From: Pseudomonas sp. GM79
GTDB taxonomy: Bacteria > Pseudomonadota > Gammaproteobacteria > Pseudomonadales > Pseudomonadaceae
Assembly (NCBI RefSeq): GCF_000282495.1
Contig: NZ_AKJE01000088.1
Span: 1 to 55,754, forward strand
Length of the DNA stretch: 55,754 bases
Reading direction: 5' to 3'
Shown: one piece after another, positions 8,666-16,590 of the stretch
Position numbering within the stretch: position 1 is the first letter of the stretch
How the letters are laid out: every line of letters starts with the position of its first letter
Position numbers and translations under genes: made by a program
Notes under the pieces: generated by a model
What the model saw: the letters and a program-made list of their open reading frames with translations, nothing else
Databases searched by the model: none
Told to the model about the DNA's origin: nothing

Positions 8666-9786
8666 TGCAATTGGCATTTGTCCTGTACAAATATTTTCCG
8701 TTTGGGGGCTTGCAGCGCGACTTCATGCGCATCGCCCTTGAATGTCAGCAACGCGGTCATCAGATTCGTGTCTATACGCTGATCTGGGAAGGCGACGTTC
8801 CGCCGGGTTTCGAAGTACTGGTGGCACCGGTCAAGGCGTTCTTCAATCATCGGCGCAACGAGAAGCTCACTGAGTGGATGGAGGCCGATCTGGCCAAGCG
8901 TCCGGTGGATCGCCTGATCGGTTTCAACAAAATGCCGGGCCTGGACGTTTACTACGCCGCCGACGGCTGCTTCGAAGACAAGGCGCAAAACCTGCGCAAC
9001 TCGCTGTACCGTCGTTGGGGTCGCTACCGGCACTTTGCCGAGTACGAGCGCGCGGTGTTCGCCAAGGACGCCAAAACCGAAGTGCTGATGATTTCCGAAG
9101 TCCAGCAGCCGCTGTTCATCAAGCATTACGACACGCCGCTTGCGCGTTTCCATTTACTGCCGCCGGGTATTTCTCTGGACCGTCGCGCGCCGGCCAATGC
9201 CGCCGAGATCCGTGCCGGGTTTCGTCGCGAGTTCAATCTGAAAGATGATGAATTGCTGCTGGTGCAGATCGGCTCCGGGTTCAAGACCAAAGGCGTGGAC
9301 CGCAGCCTCAAGGCGCTGGCCGCGCTGCCTGCCGAGCTGAAAAAACGCACCCGGCTGTTTGTAATTGGCCAGGACGACCCCAAAGTATTCCAGCTGCAGA
9401 GCGCCACTTTGGGCCTGGGCGACAACGTGACGTTCCTCAAGGGGCGCAGCGATATCCCGCGTTTCCTGCTCGGTGCCGATCTGTTGATCCACCCGGCGTA
9501 CAACGAAAACACCGGTACGGTGCTGCTTGAAGCGGTGGTGGCCGGCTTGCCGGTGCTGGTGAGCGCAGTGTGCGGCTATGCCCATTACATCGCCGAGGCC
9601 GATGCAGGCCTGGTGCTGGACGAACCCTTCGATCAGGCGCAACTGACGCAATACCTGACCGGCATGTTGAATGACGCAAATGCACGGGCGGCCTGGAGCC
9701 GCAACGGTCTGGCTTTCGCCGAGACGGCCGACCTCTACAGCATGCCGCAGCACGCGGCCGATGTGATTCTGGCGGAGCACGCTTAA
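8665..9786 (+). CDS. waaG: LPS core glycosyltransferase WaaG (GT4)
   Basis: 373-residue GT-B fold, family 4 enzyme that adds the first hexose of the outer core to heptose II (galactosamine in P. aeruginosa, glucose in enterics; the sugar here cannot be read from sequence). Motifs: FPFGGLQRDFMRIA near the N-terminus, YYAADGCFEDKA, and the EX7E motif NENTGTVLLEAV in the C-terminal nucleotide-sugar domain. ATG overlaps the waaC stop (TGATG) and the stop overlaps the waaP ATG (TAATG), so translation is tightly coupled. Confidence 0.94.
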   Translation: MQLAFVLYKYFPFGGLQRDFMRIALECQQRGHQIRVYTLIWEGDVPPGFEVLVAPVKAFFNHRRNEKLTEWMEADLAKRPVDRLIGFNKMPGLDVYYAADGCFEDKAQNLRNSLYRRWGRYRHFAEYERAVFAKDAKTEVLMISEVQQPLFIKHYDTPLARFHLLPPGISLDRRAPANAAEIRAGFRREFNLKDDELLLVQIGSGFKTKGVDRSLKALAALPAELKKRTRLFVIGQDDPKVFQLQSATLGLGDNVTFLKGRSDIPRFLLGADLLIHPAYNENTGTVLLEAVVAGLPVLVSAVCGYAHYIAEADAGLVLDEPFDQAQLTQYLTGMLNDANARAAWSRNGLAFAETADLYSMPQHAADVILAEHA

Positions 9787-10592
9787 TGAAGTTGATGCTG
9801 GCTGAACCGTTCAAGAGCCTCTGGGCCGGGCGCGATCCGTTCGCCGAAGTCGAGGGCCTCAAGGGCGAGGTATACCGCGAGCTTGAAGCGCGCCGGACAC
9901 TGCGTACTGAAGTGGACGGTCACGGGTTCTTCGTGAAAATCCACCGTGGCATCGGCTGGGGCGAGATTTTCAAAAACCTGCTGACCGCCAAGCTGCCAGT
10001 GCTTGGCGCGGGCCAGGAGTGGAAGGCCATTCAGCGCCTGCAAGAAGTCGGCGTGCCGACCATGACCGCTGTCGCTTACGGCGAAAAGGGCAGCAACCCG
10101 GCGGACCAGCATTCGTTCATCGTCACGCAAGAGCTGGCGCCCACCGTCAGCCTCGAAGATTTCAGCATCGACTGGGTCAAGCAACCGCCCGAGCCAAAAC
10201 TCAAGCGCGCCTTGATCGCCGAGGTCGCGCGAATGACCGGCATGATGCACCGCGCCGGGGTTAACCACCGCGACTGCTACATCTGCCACTTCCTGCTGCA
10301 CACCGATAAACCAGTGACAGCCGACGACTTCAAGCTGTCGGTGATCGATCTGCACCGTGCCCAGACGCGTCCGACGATTACCCAACGCTGGCGTAACAAG
10401 GACCTGGCGGCGCTGTATTTTTCGGCGCTCGACATTGGCCTGACCCGTCGCGACAAACTGCGTTTCCTCAAGGGGTACTTCCAACAGCCCCTGCGCCAGA
10501 TTCTGGCTGAAGAAGCGGGACTGTTGGCATGGCTCGAAGGCAAGGCCAACAAGCTCTATGAGCGTAAGCAGCGATACGGGGATGCGCTCTGA
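9786..10592 (+). CDS. waaP: LPS heptose I kinase
   Basis: 268-residue eukaryote-like kinase that phosphorylates O-4 of heptose I in the inner core; this phosphate is essential for outer-membrane integrity in Pseudomonas. The lysine of the ATP site is in HGFFVKIH, and the catalytic loop HRDCYICHFLL places the catalytic Asp at residue 163, followed by the metal-binding Asp in VIDLHRAQ. Fourth gene of the operon, start and stop overlapping its neighbours by one base each. Confidence 0.95.
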   Translation: MKLMLAEPFKSLWAGRDPFAEVEGLKGEVYRELEARRTLRTEVDGHGFFVKIHRGIGWGEIFKNLLTAKLPVLGAGQEWKAIQRLQEVGVPTMTAVAYGEKGSNPADQHSFIVTQELAPTVSLEDFSIDWVKQPPEPKLKRALIAEVARMTGMMHRAGVNHRDCYICHFLLHTDKPVTADDFKLSVIDLHRAQTRPTITQRWRNKDLAALYFSALDIGLTRRDKLRFLKGYFQQPLRQILAEEAGLLAWLEGKANKLYERKQRYGDAL

Positions 10593-11326
10593 TGTCGGGT
10601 TGGACACTGGAACCTGCTTACAGCGATCTGGCAGAAGACTTCGGCAGTCTTGACGCGGTGTTCGCGCTCGAAGGCGAGCGACTGACCCGCGATCCACTGT
10701 CCGAGGTCATTCGCGTCCAGCGCAATGGCGTCAATTATTACGTCAAGCGCTACACAGGCGCAGGTAAAGGCCTGCGCCGTTACCTGGGCAAGCCGCGGGT
10801 GAAAGCCGAATGGCAGAACCTCAAGCGTTTCGCCAAATGGGGCATTCCCACCGCCGAAGTAGTGGCCTGGGGGCTGGAACGGCGCGGCGCGGCATACGAT
10901 CGTGGGGCGATGATCACGCGCGAGCTGCCCAATACCGAAGACTTGTCGGCCCTGGCAGGTCGGCATGATCCGAAACTGGCGGACCGCGCCTGGGTCGACA
11001 ACATCAGTCGGCAGCTGGCGGGCTATACCCGGACCATGCACCATCATCGTTTTACCCACAATGATTTGAAATGGCGCAACCTGCTGATCGACGATGAGGC
11101 GCGGCTGTTTCTGATCGACTGCCCCAACGGTGATTTCTGGCGCGGCTTCTGGCTCAAGTACCGGATCACCAAGGACCTGGCGTGTCTGGACAAAGTGGCC
11201 AAATATCATCTGTCGGCCACCCAGCGCCTGCGCTTCTATCTGCAATACCGCCAAAGCACCCGGCTCGATGCCGCCGACAAGAAACGGATTCGGCACGTGG
11301 TGAGATTTTTCGAGGGACGCGAATGA
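10592..11326 (+). CDS. wapP: LPS core kinase, WapP-like
   Basis: 244-residue kinase of the Kdo/WaaP (lipopolysaccharide kinase) family, likely adding phosphate to heptose in the inner core. ATP-site lysine in YYVKRY; catalytic loop HNDLKWRNLL with Asp at 158 and Asn at 163; metal-binding Asp in FLIDCPNG. So the catalytic residues are intact. It corresponds in position to PA5008 of PAO1. Overlaps waaP by one base (TGATG) and wapG by four (ATGA). Confidence 0.85.
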   Translation: MSGWTLEPAYSDLAEDFGSLDAVFALEGERLTRDPLSEVIRVQRNGVNYYVKRYTGAGKGLRRYLGKPRVKAEWQNLKRFAKWGIPTAEVVAWGLERRGAAYDRGAMITRELPNTEDLSALAGRHDPKLADRAWVDNISRQLAGYTRTMHHHRFTHNDLKWRNLLIDDEARLFLIDCPNGDFWRGFWLKYRITKDLACLDKVAKYHLSATQRLRFYLQYRQSTRLDAADKKRIRHVVRFFEGRE

Positions 11327-12075
11327 CTGATTTTCTGGCTGCTGAAGACCGTGCGCTGCTTGAGCGTCATGGCCTCGGCACCTTCGACGCACTCTGGGCC
11401 AAACAGCTCGAGGCGGTGGATGAACCCAATACCGTCGGTGGTGGCTGGAGCAGTGTATTTCGGCTAGAGCTGGAAGGTCATGGTTACTACCTCAAGCGCC
11501 AGTGCAACTACCTGACACGTACATTGCATTCTCCCTTTGGCGAGCCGAGTTTTGCCCGTGAGTTTCGCACCATCAGGCGTTATCAGAAACTGGGCATTCC
11601 GGCGTTGCAGGCGGCGTTCTTCGGTGAGCGCAAAGTCGGCGGCGAAGTCCGGGCGATTCTGCTGACCCGTGCGCTGGACGGTTGGGATGATCTGGATTCA
11701 CTGTTGCAGCGCTGGTCCGACCTGAGCGCGGCGCAGCACACGGCAATTCTGAAAGCCTGTGGGCAACTGGCGCGACGCCTGCATGAGGAGCGTCAACTGC
11801 ACGGGTGCTTCTATCCCAAGCATATTTTTCTCCAGGCCACCGGTGACGGTTACCAGGCTCAGTTGATCGACCTGGAAAAAACCCGGCCATTGCTGTTTGG
11901 CCAACGTGATCGGGTCAAGGACCTGGAGCCGTTGCTACGTCGGGCGTCGGAATGGAGCGAAAGTCAGTTGCGCGAGTTGTTGGCGGCTTATCTGGATCAG
12001 CCCTTGAACAGTTCGCTGGTGGACAGTTGGGTATCGCGCCTGAGTGCGCGGCGCAGTCACAAGGAGACGCGTTGA
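11323..12075 (+). CDS. wapG: InaA-family kinase-like LPS protein, WapG-like (catalytic Asp replaced by Cys)
   Basis: 250-residue member of the lipopolysaccharide kinase/InaA family, at the position of PA5007. The ATP-site lysine is present in GYYLKRQ and the metal-binding Asp in LIDLEKTR, but the catalytic loop reads LHGCFYPKHIFL: Cys162 stands where WaaP has the catalytic Asp163 (HRDCYICHF). It may be a pseudokinase, an activator of the adjacent kinases, or use different chemistry. The start ATG at 11323 overlaps the wapP stop; an earlier in-frame start at 11182 lies inside wapP and is not used. Confidence 0.8.
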   Translation: MTDFLAAEDRALLERHGLGTFDALWAKQLEAVDEPNTVGGGWSSVFRLELEGHGYYLKRQCNYLTRTLHSPFGEPSFAREFRTIRRYQKLGIPALQAAFFGERKVGGEVRAILLTRALDGWDDLDSLLQRWSDLSAAQHTAILKACGQLARRLHEERQLHGCFYPKHIFLQATGDGYQAQLIDLEKTRPLLFGQRDRVKDLEPLLRRASEWSESQLRELLAAYLDQPLNSSLVDSWVSRLSARRSHKETR

Positions 12076-13526
12076 TGCGTTTGTCCGAACTGAAACATGC
12101 GGGCCGCAGCCCAGGCCTGCCTCTAAGCATTCCACTGGCCGATGCCGCAGGGGCTGCAGAGTTGCAACTGCTGAGCCTGCTGCGGGTGTTGCCAGGGCAG
12201 CGTTATGTGGGCGCCGGCGTCTGGCGCGGCCGGCCGGTGCTGGCCAAATTGCTGGTTGGCGGTAAAGCGGCGCGGCATTTTCAGCGTGAGCTGGACGGCG
12301 TGCGTTTGCTCGCGGCTCAGGGGCTGACCACGCCGTTGTTATTGGCTGATGGCCTGAAGGACGGCGAGGGCGGCTGGCTGTTGTTCGATTTCCTTGAGGG
12401 CGCTGAGAGCCTGGGAGACGCCTGGAAACAGGTCGAACACTTGCCAGTGCTGGCGGATGAACAATCAGCTGTGCTGGCCGAGGCGTTGGGTGCGATCGCG
12501 CATCTGCACAGCAAAGGCCTGTGGCAGGAAGATCTGCATCTGGACAACTTGCTGCGCCATGGCGGTCTGTTGTATTTGATCGATGGTGCCGGCATCTGTG
12601 CCGAGACGGCTGGCAAGCCACTGTCGCAGCACAAAGTCCTGGAAAACCTCGGGGTGTTTTTCGCCCAGTTGCCCAAATCGCTGGAACCCTTCACCGAAGA
12701 ATTGCTGGTGTATTACTTGTTGGGAAACGGCGAGCATGCCTTGCCCATGGAAGCGTTGCAGAAGCAGATCGACAAGGTCCGTCGCTGGCGTTTGAAGGAT
12801 TTCCTGATCAAGGTCGGCCGCGAATGCACGTTGTTCTGCGTCCAGCGCGGGGCGTTCGGCTTGCGGGCGATTCGCCGTGACGAAGAGGCGGCGATGTTGC
12901 CGGTGCTGGAGCAGGCTGATGCCTTGCTCGATCAAGGCCATCTGTACAAGACCGGCGGCGCCGCGAGCGTCGGCAAGGTCGAAGTGGCGGGTCGCACATT
13001 GCTGGTCAAACGCTACAACATCAAGGGCTTTGCCCATTGGCTCAAACGTTTCTGGCGCCCGAGCCGCGCCTGGCACTCATGGCGTGAAGGCAATCGCCTG
13101 GCATTCCTGGGCATCGCCACGCCCAAGCCACTGGCATTGTTGGAGAAGCGTTTTCTCTGGCTGCGCAGCCGGGCGTACCTGGTGACCGAATATTTGCCGG
13201 GGCCGGACATCATCGAGCGCTTCGCACCCTACGTGGAAAGCGGCGAAGCGCCGCAAGCCGAGCTTCAGGCCCTGGATCACCTGTTCGCGGAGTTGATTCG
13301 CGAGCGCATCAGCCATGGCGATTTCAAGGGCCATAACCTGTTCTGGCAGCAGGATCGCTGGGCGCTGATCGATCTGGATTCGATGTGTCAGCATAGCTCG
13401 GTCAGTAGCTTTGCCCCGGCGTATGCGCGGGATCGGGCGCGGTTCATGCGCAATTGGCCCGAGAGTAGTGCGTTGTATCGGGTGATTGATCAGCGATTGC
13501 CCAAAGATATCTCTAGCGCTGCCTGA
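12075..13526 (+). CDS. wapQ: Tandem two-domain LPS kinase-like protein, WapQ-like
   Basis: 483 residues holding two kinase-like halves. The first has WQEDLHLDNLL (Asp153 catalytic) and YLIDGAGI; the second has LLVKRYN as the ATP lysine region, ISHGDFKGHNLF (Asp416) and ALIDLDSM. Both keep the catalytic Asp, although the first half has a Gln-Glu pair before it instead of His. It corresponds to PA5006 and probably phosphorylates the LPS core, substrate unknown. Last gene of the waaF operon; start overlaps the wapG stop (TGATG). A REP pair follows. Confidence 0.82.
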   Translation: MRLSELKHAGRSPGLPLSIPLADAAGAAELQLLSLLRVLPGQRYVGAGVWRGRPVLAKLLVGGKAARHFQRELDGVRLLAAQGLTTPLLLADGLKDGEGGWLLFDFLEGAESLGDAWKQVEHLPVLADEQSAVLAEALGAIAHLHSKGLWQEDLHLDNLLRHGGLLYLIDGAGICAETAGKPLSQHKVLENLGVFFAQLPKSLEPFTEELLVYYLLGNGEHALPMEALQKQIDKVRRWRLKDFLIKVGRECTLFCVQRGAFGLRAIRRDEEAAMLPVLEQADALLDQGHLYKTGGAASVGKVEVAGRTLLVKRYNIKGFAHWLKRFWRPSRAWHSWREGNRLAFLGIATPKPLALLEKRFLWLRSRAYLVTEYLPGPDIIERFAPYVESGEAPQAELQALDHLFAELIRERISHGDFKGHNLFWQQDRWALIDLDSMCQHSSVSSFAPAYARDRARFMRNWPESSALYRVIDQRLPKDISSAA

Positions 13527-13545
13527 ATCGGGGCTTCGCCCCTTT

Positions 13546-13634
13546 CGCGAGCAAGCCCGCTCCCACAGTGGTTCTCGGTCGTACACAAAATCTGTGTTCA
13601 ACATAAACCTAATGTGGGAGCGGGCTTGCTCGCG
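13546..13634. repeat. REP pair, family A (inverted)
   Basis: Copies at 13546-13567 and 13613-13634. The loop contains GTCGTACACAAAATCTGTGTT, a sequence that recurs in other REP pairs of this window. Confidence 0.9.
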
Positions 13635-13814
13635 AGGAGGCCGGAACTGTCAGCCGAGTCACTCGGTGAGGAAACCCTCGGCACGGTTTCCTTGCCCTAT
13701 GCGATTTACCGGCAGGCAACCGACGGCAATATCAGGATTTACGGGCGTCCGGGTCGCGGATAAGCGAAGGCGAACGCGTGGGCTCGACGTCATCTTCACG
13801 GTGCTGATAAGGGC

Positions 13815-13850
13815 AGGGTCATTCCCGACACGTTTAAGCTATAATCCCGC
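13815..13850 (+). promoter_or_regulatory. wapO promoter (-10 TATAAT)
   Basis: Consensus -10 TATAAT at 13840-13845 followed by CCCGCCC. The -35 region is not a good match to TTGACA, so only the -10 is secure. Predicted transcription start near 13852 gives an approximately 85-base leader before the GTG. Confidence 0.6.
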
Positions 13851-13937
13851 CCTTTAGCTGTCTCTCGCCCCTTGCGAGGGCACATTAATTTTTGAGGCGC
13901 GTTGCGCCTGCATGCAGACTAAAGAGGCTAGACCCCT

Positions 13938-15692
13938 GTGGCATTGACGATTCTTGGCCTGTCCGGCGCCCTTAGCCATGATCCTTCCGCAGCCTTGTAT
14001 ATCGACGGCAAGCTGGTCGCGGCAGCTGAAGAAGAGCGCTTCGTGCGCGATAAACATGCAAAGAACCGCATGCCTTACGAATCGGCGAAGTTCTGCCTCG
14101 AACAAGCGGGCATCAAGCCGTCCGACGTTGACGTGGTAGCGATTCCGTTCGCGCCGATCAGCCTGTTCGGCAAGGCTCGCTGGCACTACGCCAAGCGTTA
14201 CTGGTACGCCCCGGACCGCGCCCTCGACGCGATCCTGATGGGCAACCGTCGCTACAAGCGCTATCGCAACAAGATTGTCTGGTGCCTCGAGCAACTGGGT
14301 TTCGATCCGAAGAAAATCAAGATCGAGCCGGTCGAGCACCACCTTGCCCACGCCTCCAGTGCCTATCACTGCTCCGGTTTCAAAGAGAAAACCGCGATCC
14401 TGGGGATCGATGGCAAGGGTGAGTACGCCACGACTTTCTTCGGTTACGGCGAAAACGGCAAGATCCACAAGATCAAGGAATTCTTCGATCCGGACTCCCT
14501 CGGCGGCCTGTACGGCGCGATCACCGAGTTCCTCGGTTTCGAGATGCTCGACGGTGAGTTCAAGGTCATGGGCATGGCGCCGTACGGCGACGCCAGCAAA
14601 TACGATTTCTCGCGTCTGGCCTCGTTCGAAAACGGCGAGTTGGTGATCAACACCGACTACGCCAACGTCATCGGCCTGCGCCGTTATAAAGAGAAGGGCA
14701 AAGGTTTCTACTTCTCGCCGAAGCTGATCGAGTGGCTGGGGCCCAAGCGCGAAGGCGACATCGCCGACGAGCCGTACATCCACTACGCCGCGAGCATGCA
14801 AGCGCTGTTCGAGAAACTGGCGCTGCAGATGATCGACCACTACCTGGGCGATGTACTCAAGGAAACCGGCAAGCTGGCCTTCGCCGGCGGTTGTGCGTTG
14901 AACGTCAAGCTGAACCAGAAAATCATTGCCCGCGACGACATCAAGGAGCTGTTCGTTCAGCCTGCCTCCGGTGATGCCGGTACCGCGGTGGGTGCTGCGG
15001 CTTACGTGTCCCACGCCCGTGGTGTACCGGTCGAGAAGATGGAACATGTCTACCTCGGCCCGTCCTACAGCAACGAAGACGTGCTCGCGGCCTGTGCCCG
15101 TCACCCGAACAAGCCTGCATGGCGCAAGCTTGAGAACATGCCGGAGCAGATTGCCAAGATCATGGTCGACGGCAACCCGGTGGCCTGGTTCCAGGGCCGC
15201 ATGGAGTTCGGCCCGCGTGCCTTGGGCGGTCGTTCGATCATCGGTTGCCCGAGCGCGACCGGTGTGGCTGACCGCATCAACCACCAGATCAAGTTCCGCG
15301 AGCGCTGGAGGCCTTTCTGCCCGTCGATGCTCGACACCGTTGCGCCGCAAATGATCAAGATCGATCACCCCGCGCCGTTCATGACCTTCACCTTCGAAGT
15401 GGCTGAAGAGTGGAAAACCCGCGTGCCGGAAGTCGTCCATGAAGACGGTACTTCTCGCGCCCAGGTGCTCAAGCGCGAATACAACCCGCGCTACTACGAC
15501 ATGATGAAGGCGCTGGAAGTGCTGACCGGTAACGGCGTGTCGCTGAACACCTCGCTCAACCGTCGTGGCGAGCCGATGATCTGTTCGCCGACCGATGCCT
15601 TGAACATGTTCTTCGGTTCCGACCTGCAGTACCTGATCATGGAAGACATTCTGGTGGTCAAAGAAGGCGCGGACGGGTATGCCGTTGACTGA
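13938..15692 (+). CDS. wapO: LPS core carbamoyltransferase
   Basis: 584 residues, NodU/CmcH-type carbamoyltransferase. In P. aeruginosa the equivalent (PA5005) adds the 7-O-carbamoyl group to heptose II of the core. The N-terminal ILGLSGALSHDPSAAL and EEERFVRDKHAK, the HHLAHASSAYHCSGF motif (Kae1-like metal-binding histidines) and the C-terminal QGRMEFGPRALGGRSI/FRERWRPFCPS region are all present. GTG start at 13938 fits MALTILGLSGA; the ribosome site (AGAGG) is far upstream, so initiation may be weak. Its end overlaps the next gene by 14 bases. Confidence 0.92.
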   Translation: MALTILGLSGALSHDPSAALYIDGKLVAAAEEERFVRDKHAKNRMPYESAKFCLEQAGIKPSDVDVVAIPFAPISLFGKARWHYAKRYWYAPDRALDAILMGNRRYKRYRNKIVWCLEQLGFDPKKIKIEPVEHHLAHASSAYHCSGFKEKTAILGIDGKGEYATTFFGYGENGKIHKIKEFFDPDSLGGLYGAITEFLGFEMLDGEFKVMGMAPYGDASKYDFSRLASFENGELVINTDYANVIGLRRYKEKGKGFYFSPKLIEWLGPKREGDIADEPYIHYAASMQALFEKLALQMIDHYLGDVLKETGKLAFAGGCALNVKLNQKIIARDDIKELFVQPASGDAGTAVGAAAYVSHARGVPVEKMEHVYLGPSYSNEDVLAACARHPNKPAWRKLENMPEQIAKIMVDGNPVAWFQGRMEFGPRALGGRSIIGCPSATGVADRINHQIKFRERWRPFCPSMLDTVAPQMIKIDHPAPFMTFTFEVAEEWKTRVPEVVHEDGTSRAQVLKREYNPRYYDMMKALEVLTGNGVSLNTSLNRRGEPMICSPTDALNMFFGSDLQYLIMEDILVVKEGADGYAVD

Positions 15693-16590
15693 CGTGCTGA
15701 TCAGTGTCGTTATTCCCGCTTATAACTACGCCAAAACCCTGCCGCGTGCGGTGAAATCGGTGCTGGCGCAGTTAGGGGATGCCCAGGCTGAGTTGCTGGT
15801 GATCGATGACGGCTCCACCGACGCGACGCCGCAAGTTCTGGAGCAGCTCCTGGCTGAACATGCGGGACGCTTTAGAGCTCTGCGCAAACCCAATGGCGGT
15901 TTGTCTTCGGTGCGTAATCGCGGGATCGAGGAGGCTCGGGGGCAATACCTGATCTTCCTCGATGCCGATGATGAGATGGCGCCTGGTGCGCTGGCTGCGT
16001 TGACCCGGCATATCTCCAGCAACCCTGACAGCCGTTTGATTATTGGCGGTCACTGGTCGGTGTTCGACGACGGTCGTCGTGTCCAGCACGCAGTCAAACC
16101 CTTGCCAGCTACCCCGCGCCAGCGTGTGCGTGGCTACTTGCTGGACAAGACGGTATCGCTGTCCAACGGCGCCTGCGCGATGCATCGCGAAGTGTTCGCG
16201 CCGGGCAACTATCCTGAGCACTTGCGCAACGTTGAGGATATTCCGGTGTTTGCTCAGGTACTGGCGCGTTTCCCGTGCAGTGTGCTCGATCAGCCGCTGG
16301 CGTTGATCTACAAGCATGGCGACAGCATGCGGCATGACCTCAAGCAAAGCCTGGCGGCGGGCGTGGGGATGGTTGACGAGGTATTTTCCTCGGTACGCAT
16401 GCCTCAAGAACTGCAGGACCTGCGCCAGGCTTTCCTGGCTCAGCGCTGCCTGTCGTTGTTCCGCGATTGCTACAGTGCCGGCGATTATGTCAACGCCAAG
16501 GCTTTTTACGCCCGCGCCGTGCGCGCCGATCTGCGCTCGCTCACGCGCTGGTCCTATACCCGCAAGGCCATCCGGTTGTTGTTCAAGTGA
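15679..16590 (+). CDS. Family 2 glycosyltransferase (LPS outer core or O-antigen)
   Basis: 303 residues, GT-A fold. The N-terminal VVIPAYNYAKTL, VIDDGSTDAT and FLDADDEM (DxD metal/nucleotide-sugar site) are clear. It begins 14 bases inside wapO and its stop overlaps the next start (GTGA), so it belongs to one unit with wapO. In PAO1 this position holds a GT4 enzyme (wapH), while a GT2 rhamnosyltransferase (wapR) lies further on; this protein could be a WapR-type enzyme or a strain-group-specific core transferase. Acceptor and sugar are unknown. Confidence 0.88.
   Translation: MPLTDVLISVVIPAYNYAKTLPRAVKSVLAQLGDAQAELLVIDDGSTDATPQVLEQLLAEHAGRFRALRKPNGGLSSVRNRGIEEARGQYLIFLDADDEMAPGALAALTRHISSNPDSRLIIGGHWSVFDDGRRVQHAVKPLPATPRQRVRGYLLDKTVSLSNGACAMHREVFAPGNYPEHLRNVEDIPVFAQVLARFPCSVLDQPLALIYKHGDSMRHDLKQSLAAGVGMVDEVFSSVRMPQELQDLRQAFLAQRCLSLFRDCYSAGDYVNAKAFYARAVRADLRSLTRWSYTRKAIRLLFK

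Larger units (their letters stand above)
13527..13937. other. wapQ-wapO gap: REP pair, hairpins, wapO promoter
   Basis: 411 bases without a gene. In order: a REP pair (13546-13634); a structured stretch with two small stems, CCGAG/CTCGG at 13654-13666 and AGGAAACC/GGTTTCCT at 13669-13692; about 140 bases with nothing recognised; a -10 element TATAAT at 13840-13845; and an untranslated leader with hairpins CTCGC/GCGAG and AGGCGC/GCGCCT. Confidence 0.6.

Noticed and set aside
16467..16586. Upstream extension of the unassigned LPS protein
   Set aside because: It is the other reading frame of the GT2 gene; GTG at 16587 overlapping the GT2 stop is the better start.
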